From: Wurfbainia villosa | Lineage: Eukaryota > Streptophyta > Magnoliopsida > Zingiberales > Zingiberaceae | Length of the DNA stretch: 64,000 nucleotides | Direction of reading: 5' to 3' | NCBI GenBank assembly: GCA_025175895.1 | Contig: CM045993.1 | Coordinates: 64,360,621 to 64,424,620 of the forward strand | Shown: one piece after another, positions 1 through 11,290 of the stretch | Numbering within the stretch: position 1 is the stretch's first letter | How the letters are laid out: each line of letters starts with the position of its first letter | Translations under genes and position numbers: made by a program | Notes under the pieces: model-generated | Told to the model about the DNA's origin: nothing | Database searches by the model: none | The model's input: only the letters and a program-made list of their open reading frames with translations

Positions 1-470
1 TTTAAGCATAGCTACAGGCGAATAGGTTTCGTCATAATCAACACCTTGCTTTTGACGATATCCTTTCGCCACCAATCTAACCTTATAGGTAATCACATTA
101 CCATCCATGTCGGTTTTCTTCTTGAAAACCCACTTGCACCCTATAGGCTTTATGCCTTGGTGGAGTCAACCAAGTTCCAAACTTGGTTTTCGTACATGGA
201 ATCCATTTCGACTTCATGGCACCAAGCCACTTATCCCTTCTACGAACTTGTCGGCACTTCTTCATAGCGGTAGGCTCCTCATCATCAATGAGTAACACGT
301 CGTTCGATTCACTTCGAAATCCATATCTCTCGGGAATATTGCGTGTTCTACGGATCTCGAAGATGTGGTGTTACAATAGGTCAGTAGATTGCTCATCACT
401 ATGAGTTATCGGTTGTTGTGCTTCACCGTATCTCATCAATGTCTATTTGAGTCTCTCGAGCCTCCTCAAG
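1..470 (-). pseudogene. element A: RT start and linker, broken
   Basis: Minus-strand reading gives the integrase-RT linker (IDDEEPT-like acidic stretch), then the Copia RT start (PPEGIKPIGCKWVF-type block) and ends at the SPVAMLKS block at the window edge. Compared with the same regions in C (29032-29330) and D (34090-34420) there are several single-base indels, so only short open stretches remain. Not functional. Confidence 0.85.
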
Positions 471-1857
471 CTCGGCGACACTCCCCTTTGTTTTCTTGCA
501 AGAGAAACTCTTTCTCTAGAAACCACATGCCTTGAAACAAACACCTTTTGTTCCACAGGATGATAGAATTAGTAACCCCTTGTTTCCTTAGGGTATCAAT
601 AAATAGACATTTATCGGACTTAGCATCGGATTTATGCGTCTGATCCAGCTTCACATAAGCGAGGACAACCCCATATCTTCAAGTAAGATACATGAGGTTT
701 CTTACTATTCCATATCTCATATGGAGTAGTTGAGACTACCTTGGTAGGCATTACATTTAACAAATAAGCGGTATGCGAAGTGCATAACCCCAAAGGACTT
801 GGGAAGAGTTGCATGATTCATCATTGACTGACCATGTCCAACAAGGTCGATTCGCCTCTCGGATACACCATTATCTTTGTGGTGTATAGGCGGAGTCCAT
901 TGAGACAATATGCCATTGTCTCTTAGATAATCAAGAAACTCTTGACTTAAGTATTCACCACCTCGATCCGATCAGTATTTTAATACTCTTGTCATGTTGT
1001 TTCTCTACTTCATTTCTGAATTCTTTGAACCTTTCAAAGGCTTGGACTTGTGTTTCATCAAGAACACATACCCAAAGTGAGTGATCATCGGTGAAGGTAA
1101 TGAAGTAGCTATAGCCTCCTAATGCTTGAGTTGACATAGGTCCACATACATCGGTATGTACTAGACCTAAGTAACTCTCCCACTCGTTCACCTTTTCGTA
1201 AAGGTAACTTAGTCATCTTGCCTTTTAAGCATGATTACGCATGTATCGTATGAATCGATTGAAAGCGATTCCGGAATTCCCCGGTGTAATTCGGACATGC
1301 GTTTCTTGCTTATATGGCCAAGACGACAATGCCACATATAGAGTCTATGTGATTATCCTTTCGAGCACGCTGTTGCTCGCCCGATATTGAAATCGTCACT
1401 GGATACGTCCAACGTATAAACACCATTGCTTAAAGTTCCAATCCCATAAAGAACTCCATTCAAAGTTATGTAACAACAATTGTTACTAAAAGTCAAATGG
1501 AACCCATTTCTATTTAGACAAGAAATAGAAATGATGTTCTTTATCAACGAAGGAACATAAAAGCAATTGTCCAGTTCTAAGACAAGTCTTACAGGGAGTT
1601 CCAACAAATACGTTCCGATGGCGAGTGCAGCACCCGTTGCTCCATTCCCAACACGTAAATTTGACTCTCCCCTTGACGAGTCTTCTTCTATTCCTTAGCC
1701 CATGTATGTCATTACATATATGTGAGCCACACCCAGTATCCAATACCCAAGTGTCTAAGGAAATAGAATGACAATCAATAAAGAAGATTTCTGAAGAAGA
1801 TGGGGCATCCGATGCCTTATCCTTCTTCACGGACTCAAGATGAATCTTGCACTTTCT
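471..1857 (-). pseudogene. element A: protease, GAG-pre-integrase and integrase, broken
   Basis: Minus-strand reading from 1857 downward gives an aspartic protease with an intact DTG site (VLDTGCGSHIC, ~1720-1750), a VPSLIKNIISISCLNRNG block, the GAG-pre-integrase region (~1200-1400), then integrase core pieces (HTDVCGPM, TFTDDHS, GGEY, and a QNGVSERR-type block at ~850). D has the same order in fewer pieces. Here it is split into at least five open fragments by indels and stops, so this copy is decayed. Confidence 0.88.
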
Positions 1858-2439
1858 TCACAAATGGCTCTCCTTGCCATAATGATGGCAAGTTTCCTTT
1901 TGTGCTAGTTCTACCTTCTTAGCCCTTCTCTTCTTTCCCTTCTGCTGTTCCTTTGACTTCCTCTTAGAACCTTTCTTCGAGGAATCAACTAACAGCACCG
2001 TCCCCTGCTCATGCTTCTCAGAAGACTCCACAGTCTTCAGCATATTGAGCAGTACCACAGATGAACCTCCTAGCATCTCAGAGGTGAAGAGGAGCTTTGA
2101 GACTTCAAACCTTTCGAATCTCACTTGCTCATCAACCAACTCACAAAGATGAAGGACTACGATATGAGCATCCATATGCTCATGCTTCTTTCGTAGCTTG
2201 GGTTCCATCGTGGCTAGCATGATGTAACTCATTTGTTCAGAATCACTCACATGTTTCTGATAGGCCAACAATTGGTCCAGAGTTGTATCGTCACTAGGAC
2301 GGGCGGGAAGAGGCGCTTCGAGGACATTTGCAAGCTTTTCAACCTTGAGAACAATTCTCAAGCTTCTAAGCCAGTCCAAGAAGTTCGGCCCAGTCAATTT
2401 ATTTGAATCCAAAATGGAATGCAAATTCAAACACATCAT
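1858..2439 (-). pseudogene. element A: Gag with internal deletion
   Basis: Capsid-type Copia Gag. The likely start is the ATG at 2439 (the next codon is also ATG), matching D at 36544 and C at 41069. The N-terminal part has the family pattern ILDSNKLTGPNFLDWLR...LRIVL. About 55 residues present in C, including the LPKSFSQFVMNY block, are missing in frame after GGSSVV. The lysine-rich tail ends at a CHHY-GKES-H zinc-knuckle remnant in which the second Cys is Tyr. The reading frame ends just after that His. Confidence 0.88.
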
Positions 2440-3716
2440 GATCAATATATTAACTTAGAAATACAAAACGAGCATATATGAGAAAGATGATTTTAAAAAT
2501 GCATCAATATACATTTATAAATCCCATTCATTTTTCGAATTTCAAAAACCCCAAAATCACTTCGGGAGATTGTAGGGCCATCTCCGAATGGGCTGATATC
2601 CATCATAGTTATGAACAACCTTGGAGAGAGTCCAACAAGCCATTCATAACTACGACGGTAGGTATCAACTATACCGATTGCATATCACGTATATGCAACT
2701 ATCACAATGTGCTATCAACTAATTGAATGTTCACACATACATCGGGTTGTTAACACATTAACAAGTATGCATCATATGCATAGCACCCAACTTCACCTCC
2801 CTTTACATCGACCTTGGAGAGAGTCCAACAAATTGATGCTCCAGGTTAAAGCCAACCCATTAATCAGGACATAGTTTTAATATGGTTAGAGCGCATTCAA
2901 CCAATTAGCCCAGCTTGGAGAGAGTCCAACAACCAAAGCTAACGATTGACCTCTGACTCTTACCATATTAGTATTAAACTATTCAATGGTTTGAACATAT
3001 TCAGGTTCGAGCCGGGCTTGGAGAGAGTCCAACAACCCAAACAAGAAACAGAACTCTGGTTCTAACCATATTAATGGAAGGTGTAGGCTTTAATATTGAT
3101 TAAGGGTTTTTATGTCTCATCCTCTTTGCATGCAAATAACTATTATCTACATGGCATGGCATACATGGTATACATCTACATGTCACGACACGCATGGCAT
3201 AATGTTATGCATCTAATGCAATTACATGGCATACAATTATGTCATATATATAATTTCCTTATATGTCATAACTATTTATGGAAATAAAATATGTTTAAGA
3301 TTTGATTCTCCAAATCAAATCATAATTGAATTAGGAAACAAATTTCCAAATCTAATCACATATTTCATTCATGGAATTATTTGATTAAGGAAAATCTATT
3401 TAGGAAACCAATTTCCTAAATCTTTAAAACTACTTATGGAAATTAAATATTTTAAGATTTGATTTCCCAAATCAAATCATGATTAAATTAGGAAACAAAT
3501 TTCCAGAATCTAATCAAATATTTTATTTATGGAAAATATAAATTTCCATAAATACTTCCAACTTTCCAAAAGTGGAAGATTTCCATAAATACTTCTAGAC
3601 TTTCCAAAATTGAAAAAATTTCCATAAATACTTCTAAATTTCCAAAATTAGAAAATTTCCAGAAATACATTATGACTATCACAAAACCATTTTACGATTA
3701 TGTCGAAACACAACCT
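2440..3716 (-). other. element A leader (5' UTR) with stem-loop series
   Basis: Non-coding leader between PBS and gag. Four copies of CTTGGAGAGAGTCCAACAA (plus strand; ~2620, 2813, 2914, 3018) each sit between complementary arms: 2607-2615 with 2643-2651, 2806-2809 with 2835-2838, 2905-2909 with 2938-2942, and ~2998-3007 with ~3044-3052 (weaker). Nearer the PBS is an AT-rich stretch with its own inverted repeats: 3299-3307 with 3313-3321, and 3399-3407 with 3412-3420. The leaders of C and D have the same layout. No supported reading frame. Confidence 0.8.
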
Positions 3717-3729
3717 GGCTCTGATACCA
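3717..3729 (-). other. primer-binding site of A (initiator tRNA-Met)
   Basis: The minus strand reads TGGTATCAGAGCC, the usual plant initiator tRNA-Met 3'-end complement, one base inside the LTR end at 3731. It fixes the LTR boundary and the direction of the element. Confidence 0.92.
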
Positions 3730-4279
3730 CTGTTGGGTTTCCGGCACCGCGGCGTGTGTGTGTTCGATCATGTTTCGTAAACATGAGCACAGCGGAAGCA
3801 ATTAAAATTAATAAATCTATATTTATTACAACACACACAACACATGCATGCTATTACAACAAGTGTAGACATAACCGTAAATTAAAATTTGCAATAAAAG
3901 AAAATTAAACTACGTTATACCTTCCGTATGACGTGTAGCGGGAACGGCATCAATCGGAATGATCCTCGTAAGAATCGTCTCTATCCGTATCCACGCCGAG
4001 CTCCTCGGGATGACTTCGCTAAGTCATGAGCTTCGTCTTCGTACGGGTTACTAGCCTCGTGTTGAAGACGACGTGATCGAGAGATGATCACGATCCGAAT
4101 CCAAATTCGGATCCTAAAACGAGTTCTCAAAACTCGCTTCTCCGGAGAGGTATTCATCAACCGTTTGATGAATCCTTCGTCCTCCACCTCAGAGGATTAC
4201 CGGAGATCAAATCCCCGGTAAGTTAGCCACTGTCGGAACACTAACCGTCGTCCAAACGACGCTCTGACGAGAAGAGGAG

Positions 4280-4305
4280 AAGCTGTCCAGAAAACTGGAC
4301 AGCTT
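4280..4305 (-). promoter_or_regulatory. conserved LTR hairpin, 11-bp stem
   Basis: AAGCTGTCCAG, four A residues (plus strand), then CTGGACAGCTT: a perfect 11-bp inverted repeat. It lies ~250 bp downstream of the TATA box in the transcribed direction, so it would be in the RNA. Present in all five family LTRs: 25998-26023 (one stem base changed), 31113-31138, 38341-38366 and 42910-42935. Confidence 0.75.
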
Positions 4306-4557
4306 GGTGGAGGAGTAGGCGCCGGCCAAAACAAGGAGAGGAAAAACCCACCTTGATGCCGAACCTATAGGAGATCACCGGAGGGTCGCCGGAGGTTCAC
4401 CGGCTGGAGCTTGGACGCCGGCAAGGGTCTTGGACGGCGGCACAAAGCTGGGCGGTGGCAGCTTGTTGTTGGGCGCCGAAATCACCAACAAGGGGTGGGC
4501 GGCAACTAGGTTGGGCGGCCAAAAATAGATTAGGGTTTTGGATTAGGGTTTAAGCCC

Positions 4558-4567
4558 TATTTTATAG
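4558..4567 (-). promoter_or_regulatory. TATA box of LTR A
   Basis: The minus strand reads CTATAAAATAG in the middle of the LTR. The equivalents in C and D read CTATAAAAGAGGGC or close to it (about 26283, 31385-31393, 38616, 43195). Confidence 0.65.
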
Positions 4568-5956
4568 AGAACTAATTCTCTTAATGGTTAATGGATCATA
4601 TCCATAAAGCCCGTTAACCCGCTCCAATAAGATAAGTTAAAATAAACCAAACCATGATGGTTTATTTTAAGTTAAAACGAACCGAACCAACCTTTGGTTC
4701 ATTCGTTTAATATAAACCAAACCCTTTGGTTTATTCTCATCCATTGGATTAGAACCAAACCATTTTGGTCCATCCATTATGTCTTCATAAGACACGGCCC
4801 ATCCACGCTTCCTCTGCGACTGAAACAATTTCATGCTCGCTTTATGTTTGGTCCAACCAAACATAGTTTCTCTCGGTCTGAGAATCCCATTCTCAAGCTC
4901 ATTTTAAATCCTTTGGATTACACTCGTTGTGCGTGTGACCAAATAGGTTCTCGGTTTATGTTGGTCGTCTATAATTAACCATTAATTATAGAACGATCAT
5001 GAGTGGCACCTAGTAGTACATCATGATCCCCAATTAACCGAAAAGATCAACGGTTGATCCAGAACTATTTCTGAAACCCTTCAGTAGCTCGAATGAATCG
5101 TGCCCCATTCCCTTCACTCATCTTATACCCACTTGGTTCAGGACATGGTCTATTGTGTCAGTCCCCACTAGGCTGACTACGTCACACCTAGCCCAAGTAT
5201 CATTTCCTCATCCTACGAATTCTAGTTACTCCACATGTATCGAAGAGTACCTTACTCTAAACATGTAATGCTTTGGCCAAAGACTTTAATAACAATCCGA
5301 CGAGAGGCCATGGGTATACATCTCCTCGCAAGGAGTGGTGAATCCTTTATAGGCTATTCAAACACCTTCGATCACTTCGACTTATACCCAATCATCCCGG
5401 GTCCACATCTCCTTAGAGATGTTTGCTTAAGATGTCAAAGCATAAGTCTCCATGATCAAGATGACTTGAATACCGCAAGTCAAAGGAACATCGCACTTAA
5501 GCCATAGTAAGAACTTCATTGACATATCTTTATATGCAGAGAACCATATGAAGTCTTACGGCTGGTCACTCCAATGAACTAGTTACCATAACTAGCATCC
5601 ACGATTAACTCCGGACATCACTATGTCTCCAGCCAGTGAGAATCAGCTGCTTGGATACACCAAGGAGTATACCTCGTGCTAGTCTCAACAGAATTGATGG
5701 TGTCCAGATCCATCAATTCATCGACTAGGGATAATTCCGATACATCACAATTACATATGTAGAGATACTCACTAGTTGTGATCCAATCACAAATTCTCTC
5801 ATGCTGTGAATTGTATCGTGGACATTCAGTAAATAAGTTTAAGATCCAATCAAATACATAAAACATGTATACTCAAATAGTGAATCTTCATTTATCATAT
5901 AAATGGTTCATACATAAGGTGATTGCCTTAGGACATCTCTCATATATTACTAACAG

Positions 5957-7378
5957 AAGAAGCAAGGTGGAGCAAAGAAAGTGGTAGCAGGACCTCAGGC
6001 AGGAGTGAAGAAGTCAAAAGGCAAATGCTTCACTTGCAAGCAGACTGGACATTGGAAGGCGGGCTATCCTCGCCCAAAGAACAAAGGTATATCTTCTTGT
6101 TTAGTTGTTGAAACATGTTTAGCGGTGTTATCTACTAGTACATTGTGTGTAGATATGGGAGCCACTGATCATGTCTGCAATACTTTACAGGGGTTTTAGG
6201 AAACCCGACGACTAGCTGAGGGAGAGATTACCATCTTCATGGGCAATGCTTCAAAGGTGGCGACTATTGCAGTGGGAGACGTTTATTTATCTTTTGATAG
6301 GAATAAAGTTTTGGTTTTGAGAAATTGTCTTTATGTACCTACTTTTAGAAAGAATCTAATTTCAGTTTCTAAATTGTTTCTGGATGGATATTCTGTTTCT
6401 TTTAATTACAAAGTTGTTATAAAAAGGAATAGAAAGATTATCTGTTCTAGTACATTGGTTGGCAATTTGTACACTCTTGAACCGAAAACTCCCACGATGC
6501 ATATAGAAGTGAATAACTCATCATCTAAGTCTAATAAGAGAAAAGAACCTTCGAAAATGAACCAGACATATCTTTGGCACCTAAGACTTGGTCATATTAA
6601 CCTGAGTAGAATTCAAAGGTTGATAGCTGATGGACCCTTGGGTGTATTAGTGGTGGAAGATCTCCCAACCTACGAATCTTGCTTGGAAGGTAAGATGACC
6701 AAGAGGACTTTTAAGTCTAAGGGGTATAGAGCCAAAGATGTATTGGAAATGGTTCATTCTGATTCGTACGGTCCTATGTCTATCCAGGCTAGAGGTGGCT
6801 TTGAATACTTTGTCTCTTTTATAGACGATTATTCAAGGTATGGATACATTTACTTGATGCGCCGCAAGTCTGAATGCTTCGACAGGTTCAAAGAATTCAA
6901 GGATGATGTGGAGAACCATCAAGGTAAAAGTATCAAGACACTACGATCTGATTGTGGTGGCAAGTACCTCTTGAGAGAGTTTAGGAGTTACTTATCAGAG
7001 GCTGGGATTCAATCCCAATTGTCCGCACCTGGCACACCCCAGCAGAATGGTGTGGCGGAGCGAAGGAATAGGACTCTTATGGAGATGGTCAGATCGATGA
7101 TGAGTTATTCTGAGTTACCTGATTCGTTCTGGGGGTTTGCTCTTGAAACGATAGCACACATTCTGAACTTGGTTCCATCTAAGTCAGTACCCTCTACTCC
7201 CACAGAATTGTGGACTGGACGAAAGCCTAGTCTAAGACATATTCGGATTTGGGGTAGTCCAGCACATGTGCTGAAGGGAGATGCTGGTAAGTTGGAATCT
7301 CATACAAAAGTACGCTTATTTGTTGGCTACCCTAAGGGAACGAAGGGTGGTTTGTTCTATAGTCCTAGAGATTAGAAG
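5957..7378 (+). pseudogene. element B: Gag zinc knuckle, protease, integrase
   Basis: Starts in a lysine-rich Gag stretch, then a zinc knuckle (CFTCKQTGHWKAGY) whose last Cys is Tyr. The protease site reads DMGATDHVCN, so the DTG triad has become DMG. The GAG-pre-integrase zinc motif (HLRLGH...CxxC-type) is near 6570-6700. The integrase core shows HSDSYGPM, SFIDDYSRYGY and QNGVAERRNR. In-frame stops are at 6197-6199 and 7373-7375. The frame continues through both, so these look like simple nonsense changes. Confidence 0.9.
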
Positions 7379-9217
7379 GTGATCATGAGTACGAATGCCA
7401 GATTTCTAGAGGAAAACTATGTGATGAACTACAAGCCCACGAGTAGGATTGTTCTTGATGAGTTGACAGGGGAAGTCCCGACTTCAGTACCACCGGTACA
7501 AGAGGAAATACCACATGTCACTGCACCGCGGGTCACTGAGCATACACAGAAGGCACCTTGTCATAGTGGGAGGGTTGTTAGACAACAAGAGAGATTCATG
7601 TTCTTGGGAGAGTCTTCGAACTTAGTCCCTGGTGAACATGAACCGGATCCCTGGACATATGACGAGGCACTCCAAGATCGAGATGCGGTATCTTGGCAAA
7701 GTACGATGAATTCAGAGATAGAATCTATGGATTCTAATCATGTATGGGAGCTAGTAGAACCACCAAATGGTGTGAAAGCCATTGGATGCAAGTGGATCTA
7801 CAAGAGAAAGAGAGGAGTAGACGGGAAGGATGAGACCTTCAAAGCTAGGCTTGTTGCGAAAGGGTATACTCAGAAAGAGGGTATCGATTATGAGGAGACC
7901 TTTTCACCGGTAGCTATGCTTAAGTCTATCCGGATTCTCTTATCTATTGCTGCTCATGAGGATTATGAGATTTGGCAGATGGATGTCAAGACAGCTTTCC
8001 TTAACGAAAGTCTTGAGGAAAACATCTATATGAAGCAACCAGAGGGATTCATTGCAAAGGTCAAAGAGCATCTTGTGTGTAAGCTTAATCGGTCCATTTA
8101 TGGATTGAAGCAAGCTTCTAGATCTTGGAACATCCGCTTTAATGAGGTAATCCAGTCATATGGATATATTCAAAGTCCGGATGAGCCTTGTGTATACAAG
8201 AGATGTGATAGAAACATAGTGGTATTTCTTGTACTATACGTAGATGACATTTTGTTAGTTGTCAACAATATCAGAGTGTTATCAGACGTAAGGGTATGGT
8301 TTTCCAAACAGTTTGATATGAAGGACTTGGGAGAAGTGGGACACATCCTTGGGATCAAGGTGATAAGGGATCGTAAGAAAAGGATGTTGTGCTTATCTCA
8401 AGCTTCATACATTGACACTATCCTTGCTCGTTTTAGCATGAAGAACTCTAAGAAAGGTTTTCTACCTTTTAGGAATGGAGTACCTTTATCTAAAGAGATG
8501 TGTCCCAAAACATCAAAGGAGATAGAGGAGATGAAGGCGGTTCCGTATGCTTCGGCAGTAGGAAGCCTCATGTATGATATGCTATGTATAAGACCAGATA
8601 TCTGCTTTGCCATGGGCATGGTTAGCAGATATCAGAGTAATCCTGGACAGGGACATTGGACTGCGGTAAAGCATATATTGAAGTACCTGAGAAGGACTAG
8701 GGATTATATGCTGGTTTACCCGGCAGATCAATTAGTCCCTGTGGGTTACATGGATTCTAATTTCCAATCAGATAGGGACAACAGTAAGTCTATCTCAGGG
8801 TTTGTGTTTACTTTTGGAGGTGGAGTCATAGTATGTAGGAGTGTCAAGCAGAAATGCATGGCGGACTCTACCATGGAAGCTGAGTATGTGGCAGCCTCTG
8901 AGGCAGCCAAGGAAGCTGTATGACTCAGGAATTTCTTGATGGACTTGGATGTGATTCCTGGTTTGCCCAGAACTAACACAATTTATTGTGATAACAGTGG
9001 TGCAGTTGCAAACTCGAAGGAACCACGAGCCCATAAGGCGAGTAAACACATAGAGCGCAAGTATCACCTGATACGAGAGATCGTAAAACGAGGAGAAGTA
9101 GTTGTTGCCAAGATTGCATCAGAGGATAACCTGGCGGATCCATTCACTAAGGCCCTTCCAGCGAAAGCTTTTGATAGGCATGTGGAGGACATGGGGATCA
9201 GATGTATGGCAGTGTGA
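7379..9217 (+). pseudogene. element B: reverse transcriptase and RNase H
   Basis: Same frame as the upstream integrase. The linker is followed by the RT blocks IGCKWIYKRKR, ARLVAKGYTQKEGIDY, SPVAMLKS, IWQMDVKTAFLN, SIYGLKQASRSWN and an intact YVDD active site (8237-8248). RNase H follows with YMDSNFQSD, EAEYVAASEAAKEAV and DNSGAVANSK, ending near ADPFTKALP. One stop (TGA, 8921-8923) falls where relatives have Trp. The natural stop is 9215-9217. Confidence 0.92.
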
Positions 9218-9240
9218 TGACAGCATAGTCTTTTAGTATA

Positions 9241-9250
9241 AGTGGGAGAT
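9241..9250 (+). other. polypurine tract of B
   Basis: AGTGGGAGAT directly before the LTR start at 9251 and 24 bp after the pol stop. This is the standard plant Copia PPT and sets the LTR boundary. Confidence 0.85.
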
Positions 9251-10189
9251 TATTGGAATATATACTGAAAGCCTAGCTTTTTTGTATGAACATTTTTATT
9301 TTGAAATAAGAATCATATGATCATTGTTTGCACTTTATATTTATTATATGTGTGCATATTGTCTAATACTTTACATTGTAGATAACATGGTGCTTGGTGT
9401 GGCACAGAAGATCATGTTATCAGTCCCTTGTAGAATATAAGTAGAGGCTCACAACCAAGATGGTTTTGGACAAACCATTGGCATGGTTGTAGTGTAGCGT
9501 TGTATTGTTTTGTCTTGAACATAGAGTTACACTAGTACACTTAGGTGTATTGAGCAGGACCGACATAGAGGTGATTCAATTTATTGCTGACTACATAATT
9601 GAATCGGACCTCGGATATTATGTTGTACATGCTCTTAATCCCGATATAATAATGAGCACATGTACTTAGTATTTATTTCTTTGATTTACCAAAGGGTGAG
9701 ATTTAAATTGATTAAATCAATATGCCCGGTATGTTGGGAAATGATATTATTTACATGGTGTGTCGTTGATTATAGGAGGAAATCGTGTCCTATATATTAG
9801 GTTGATGATGTCCCCTTGAGGAGCTCATAAGGTTCATCATATAAACCCTGCAGGTTGACTTAGTCAACATGATGATAAGGTTGAGTGGTACTACTCGAGG
9901 AGTTGGATGTTAATTGATTGATGGTCAGTAAATCAATTAATTGACGAACATTCGATATCTTAAACACGGGGAGATGTATGTACAAATAATGTATGGAGCC
10001 CATATTAATTTATGGGGGTTGGTGAGGTAATTCAATGATGATCCTCTAGTGGAATGGAACATCATTGATGGATCAAGTTTGTGTGGTTCCGATCCATCGG
10101 GTGGCCAAGATCCAACTCCTCCTCATGGTCCCTATCGTAGCCTAATATAAACCTCATGGAGCCTAGATCCAATGATGGAAAACAAAACT

Positions 10190-10458
10190 CTAGATTCGAC
10201 GGTGGAGATTAAATCTCTAGATCTGACGGTTGAGATTAAATCTCTAGATCCGACAGTTGAGATTAAATCCCTAGATCCGACGGTGGAGATTAAATCTCTA
10301 GATCCGACCGTTGAGATTAAATCTCTAGATCCGACGGTTGAGATTAAATCCCTAGATCCGACGGTGGAAATTAAATCTCTAGATTTGACGGTTGAGATTA
10401 AATCTCTAGATCTGACGGTTGAGATTAAATCCCTAGAACCAACGGTGGAGATTAAAAC
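10190..10458 (+). repeat. 27-bp minisatellite in LTR B, 10 units
   Basis: Ten tandem units of the type GACGGTTGAGATTAAATCTC + TAGATCC. Each carries a near-palindrome (GAGATT-A-AATCTC). The unit is a multiple of three, so both strands stay open and give false repetitive ORFs. J has a shorter version in reverse (~59285-59410). Confidence 0.93.
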
Positions 10459-10475
10459 AAGGCTTAAGCCCAACT

Positions 10476-10484
10476 CTATAAATG
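10476..10484 (+). promoter_or_regulatory. TATA box of LTR B
   Basis: CTATAAATGG just after the minisatellite. This fits a U3 promoter with the minisatellite immediately upstream. J has a degraded equivalent near 59260. Confidence 0.55.
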
Positions 10485-11290
10485 GTGGCTTAAGGTGGGC
10501 GGCAAGGGAGTGGAAGGTTGGTTTTTTTTGGAGATTAGAGTTTTTCCTATCATTAGCTTGGGCGACAAGAAACCCTAGAGAGATTAGGGTTTGGTTGGGC
10601 GGTTAGGGTTTGGAAGGTGGAGTGGGCGGCAACAATAGGAGAGGTTCTCTTCTTCTTCCTAAGGGGTTGCCGGCACCTAGATCTCTTCCCTCTACCTTGG
10701 TCGGCGCTCGACCTATTCCTCTTCTCCTCTTCACTCCCTCTTGGCCGGTGGCACTAGGAGCTAGGGATTGTTCCCTTGTTTGGTTCCTTGGTTGGCCATC
10801 TTGTTCTCTCTTTTCTTGGAGCCGGCGGCATCAAGCCTTTGTGGCTTGGTGGTTGGCTCAAGCAAGAAGGGAAGAAGAGTTCTTCTTTCTTTTGATTGAA
10901 GAAGATCTAGGAAGCTTCAACTTGTGGAGGATCTTCGCCCACACGAAGTCTACATGGAGGTTAGGACTTACGATAGAAGATCGAGAGGTATAAAAGTTTT
11001 ACAAGTTTTATTATTGCTCTTTGCATGTTCTTATTAATATATTTTTATGTGTTGATTATACATGTCTACATCCATATGCATTTGTATAATCATGGACCCC
11101 GAAGATAAACACAAAAACCGGTGATCCGTCCGTCGTCTATTCCGCGGCTAACCAACTAGAGGAGTTTTGTTGCTTGAACAACTAGTTTGTTCAAACGATC
11201 GCTCAAGTCGTTAGCACGACGACGAATTGGTTGAGCTTAGGAAACTCATCCCATCCAGATTAGTTTTCATTAGTGAAAATTTTAATCCGG

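Larger units (their letters stand above)
1..5955 (-). mobile_element. Copia element A, 5' half (A/C/D family)
   Basis: Minus-strand Ty1/copia LTR retrotransposon. Read on the minus strand the order is LTR (3731-5955), PBS, ~1.28-kb leader, gag, protease, integrase, and the beginning of RT at the window edge. The rest of RT, RNase H and the 3' LTR lie outside the window. The protein matches C (25749-44588) and D (30564-40010) closely, so all three are one family. It is inserted in the gag of B: the sequence right after the LTR (5956 on) continues the lysine-rich gag stretch just before B's zinc knuckle. The TSD cannot be checked because the other end is missing. Clade within Copia (Angela/TAR/Tork-like) is not resolved by eye. 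Confidence 0.93.
3731..5955 (-). repeat. 5' LTR of A (2225 bp)
   Basis: Minus-strand LTR. It begins TGTTAGTAATATATGAGAG (at 5955) and ends CCGGAAACCCAACA (at 3731), so it has TG...CA ends. A minus-strand TATA box (CTATAAAATAG, 4558-4567) and an 11-bp hairpin (4280-4305) lie inside. It matches the two LTRs of D and the two of C along its length. Confidence 0.93.
9251..11290 (+). repeat. LTR of B (~2.0 kb)
   Basis: Begins TATTGGAATATATACTG (TG changed to TA) right after the PPT. It is alignable in reverse to J (58483-60324) from its start to TTAATCCGGGGA, which sets the right end near 11290. It holds a 27-bp minisatellite (10190-10458) and a TATA box (10476-10484). Open frames at 10172-10993 are by-products of the repeat and LTR sequence, with no recognisable protein. 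Confidence 0.8.

Noticed and set aside
10132..10606. Long repetitive ORFs on both strands (144 and 113 codons)
   Set aside because: They are the 27-bp minisatellite read in frame. A unit divisible by three stays open on both strands.
10610..10993. 127-codon ORF after the minisatellite
   Set aside because: Lies in the transcribed part of LTR B, no known domain, low-complexity hydrophobic composition, no sign of conservation in J.
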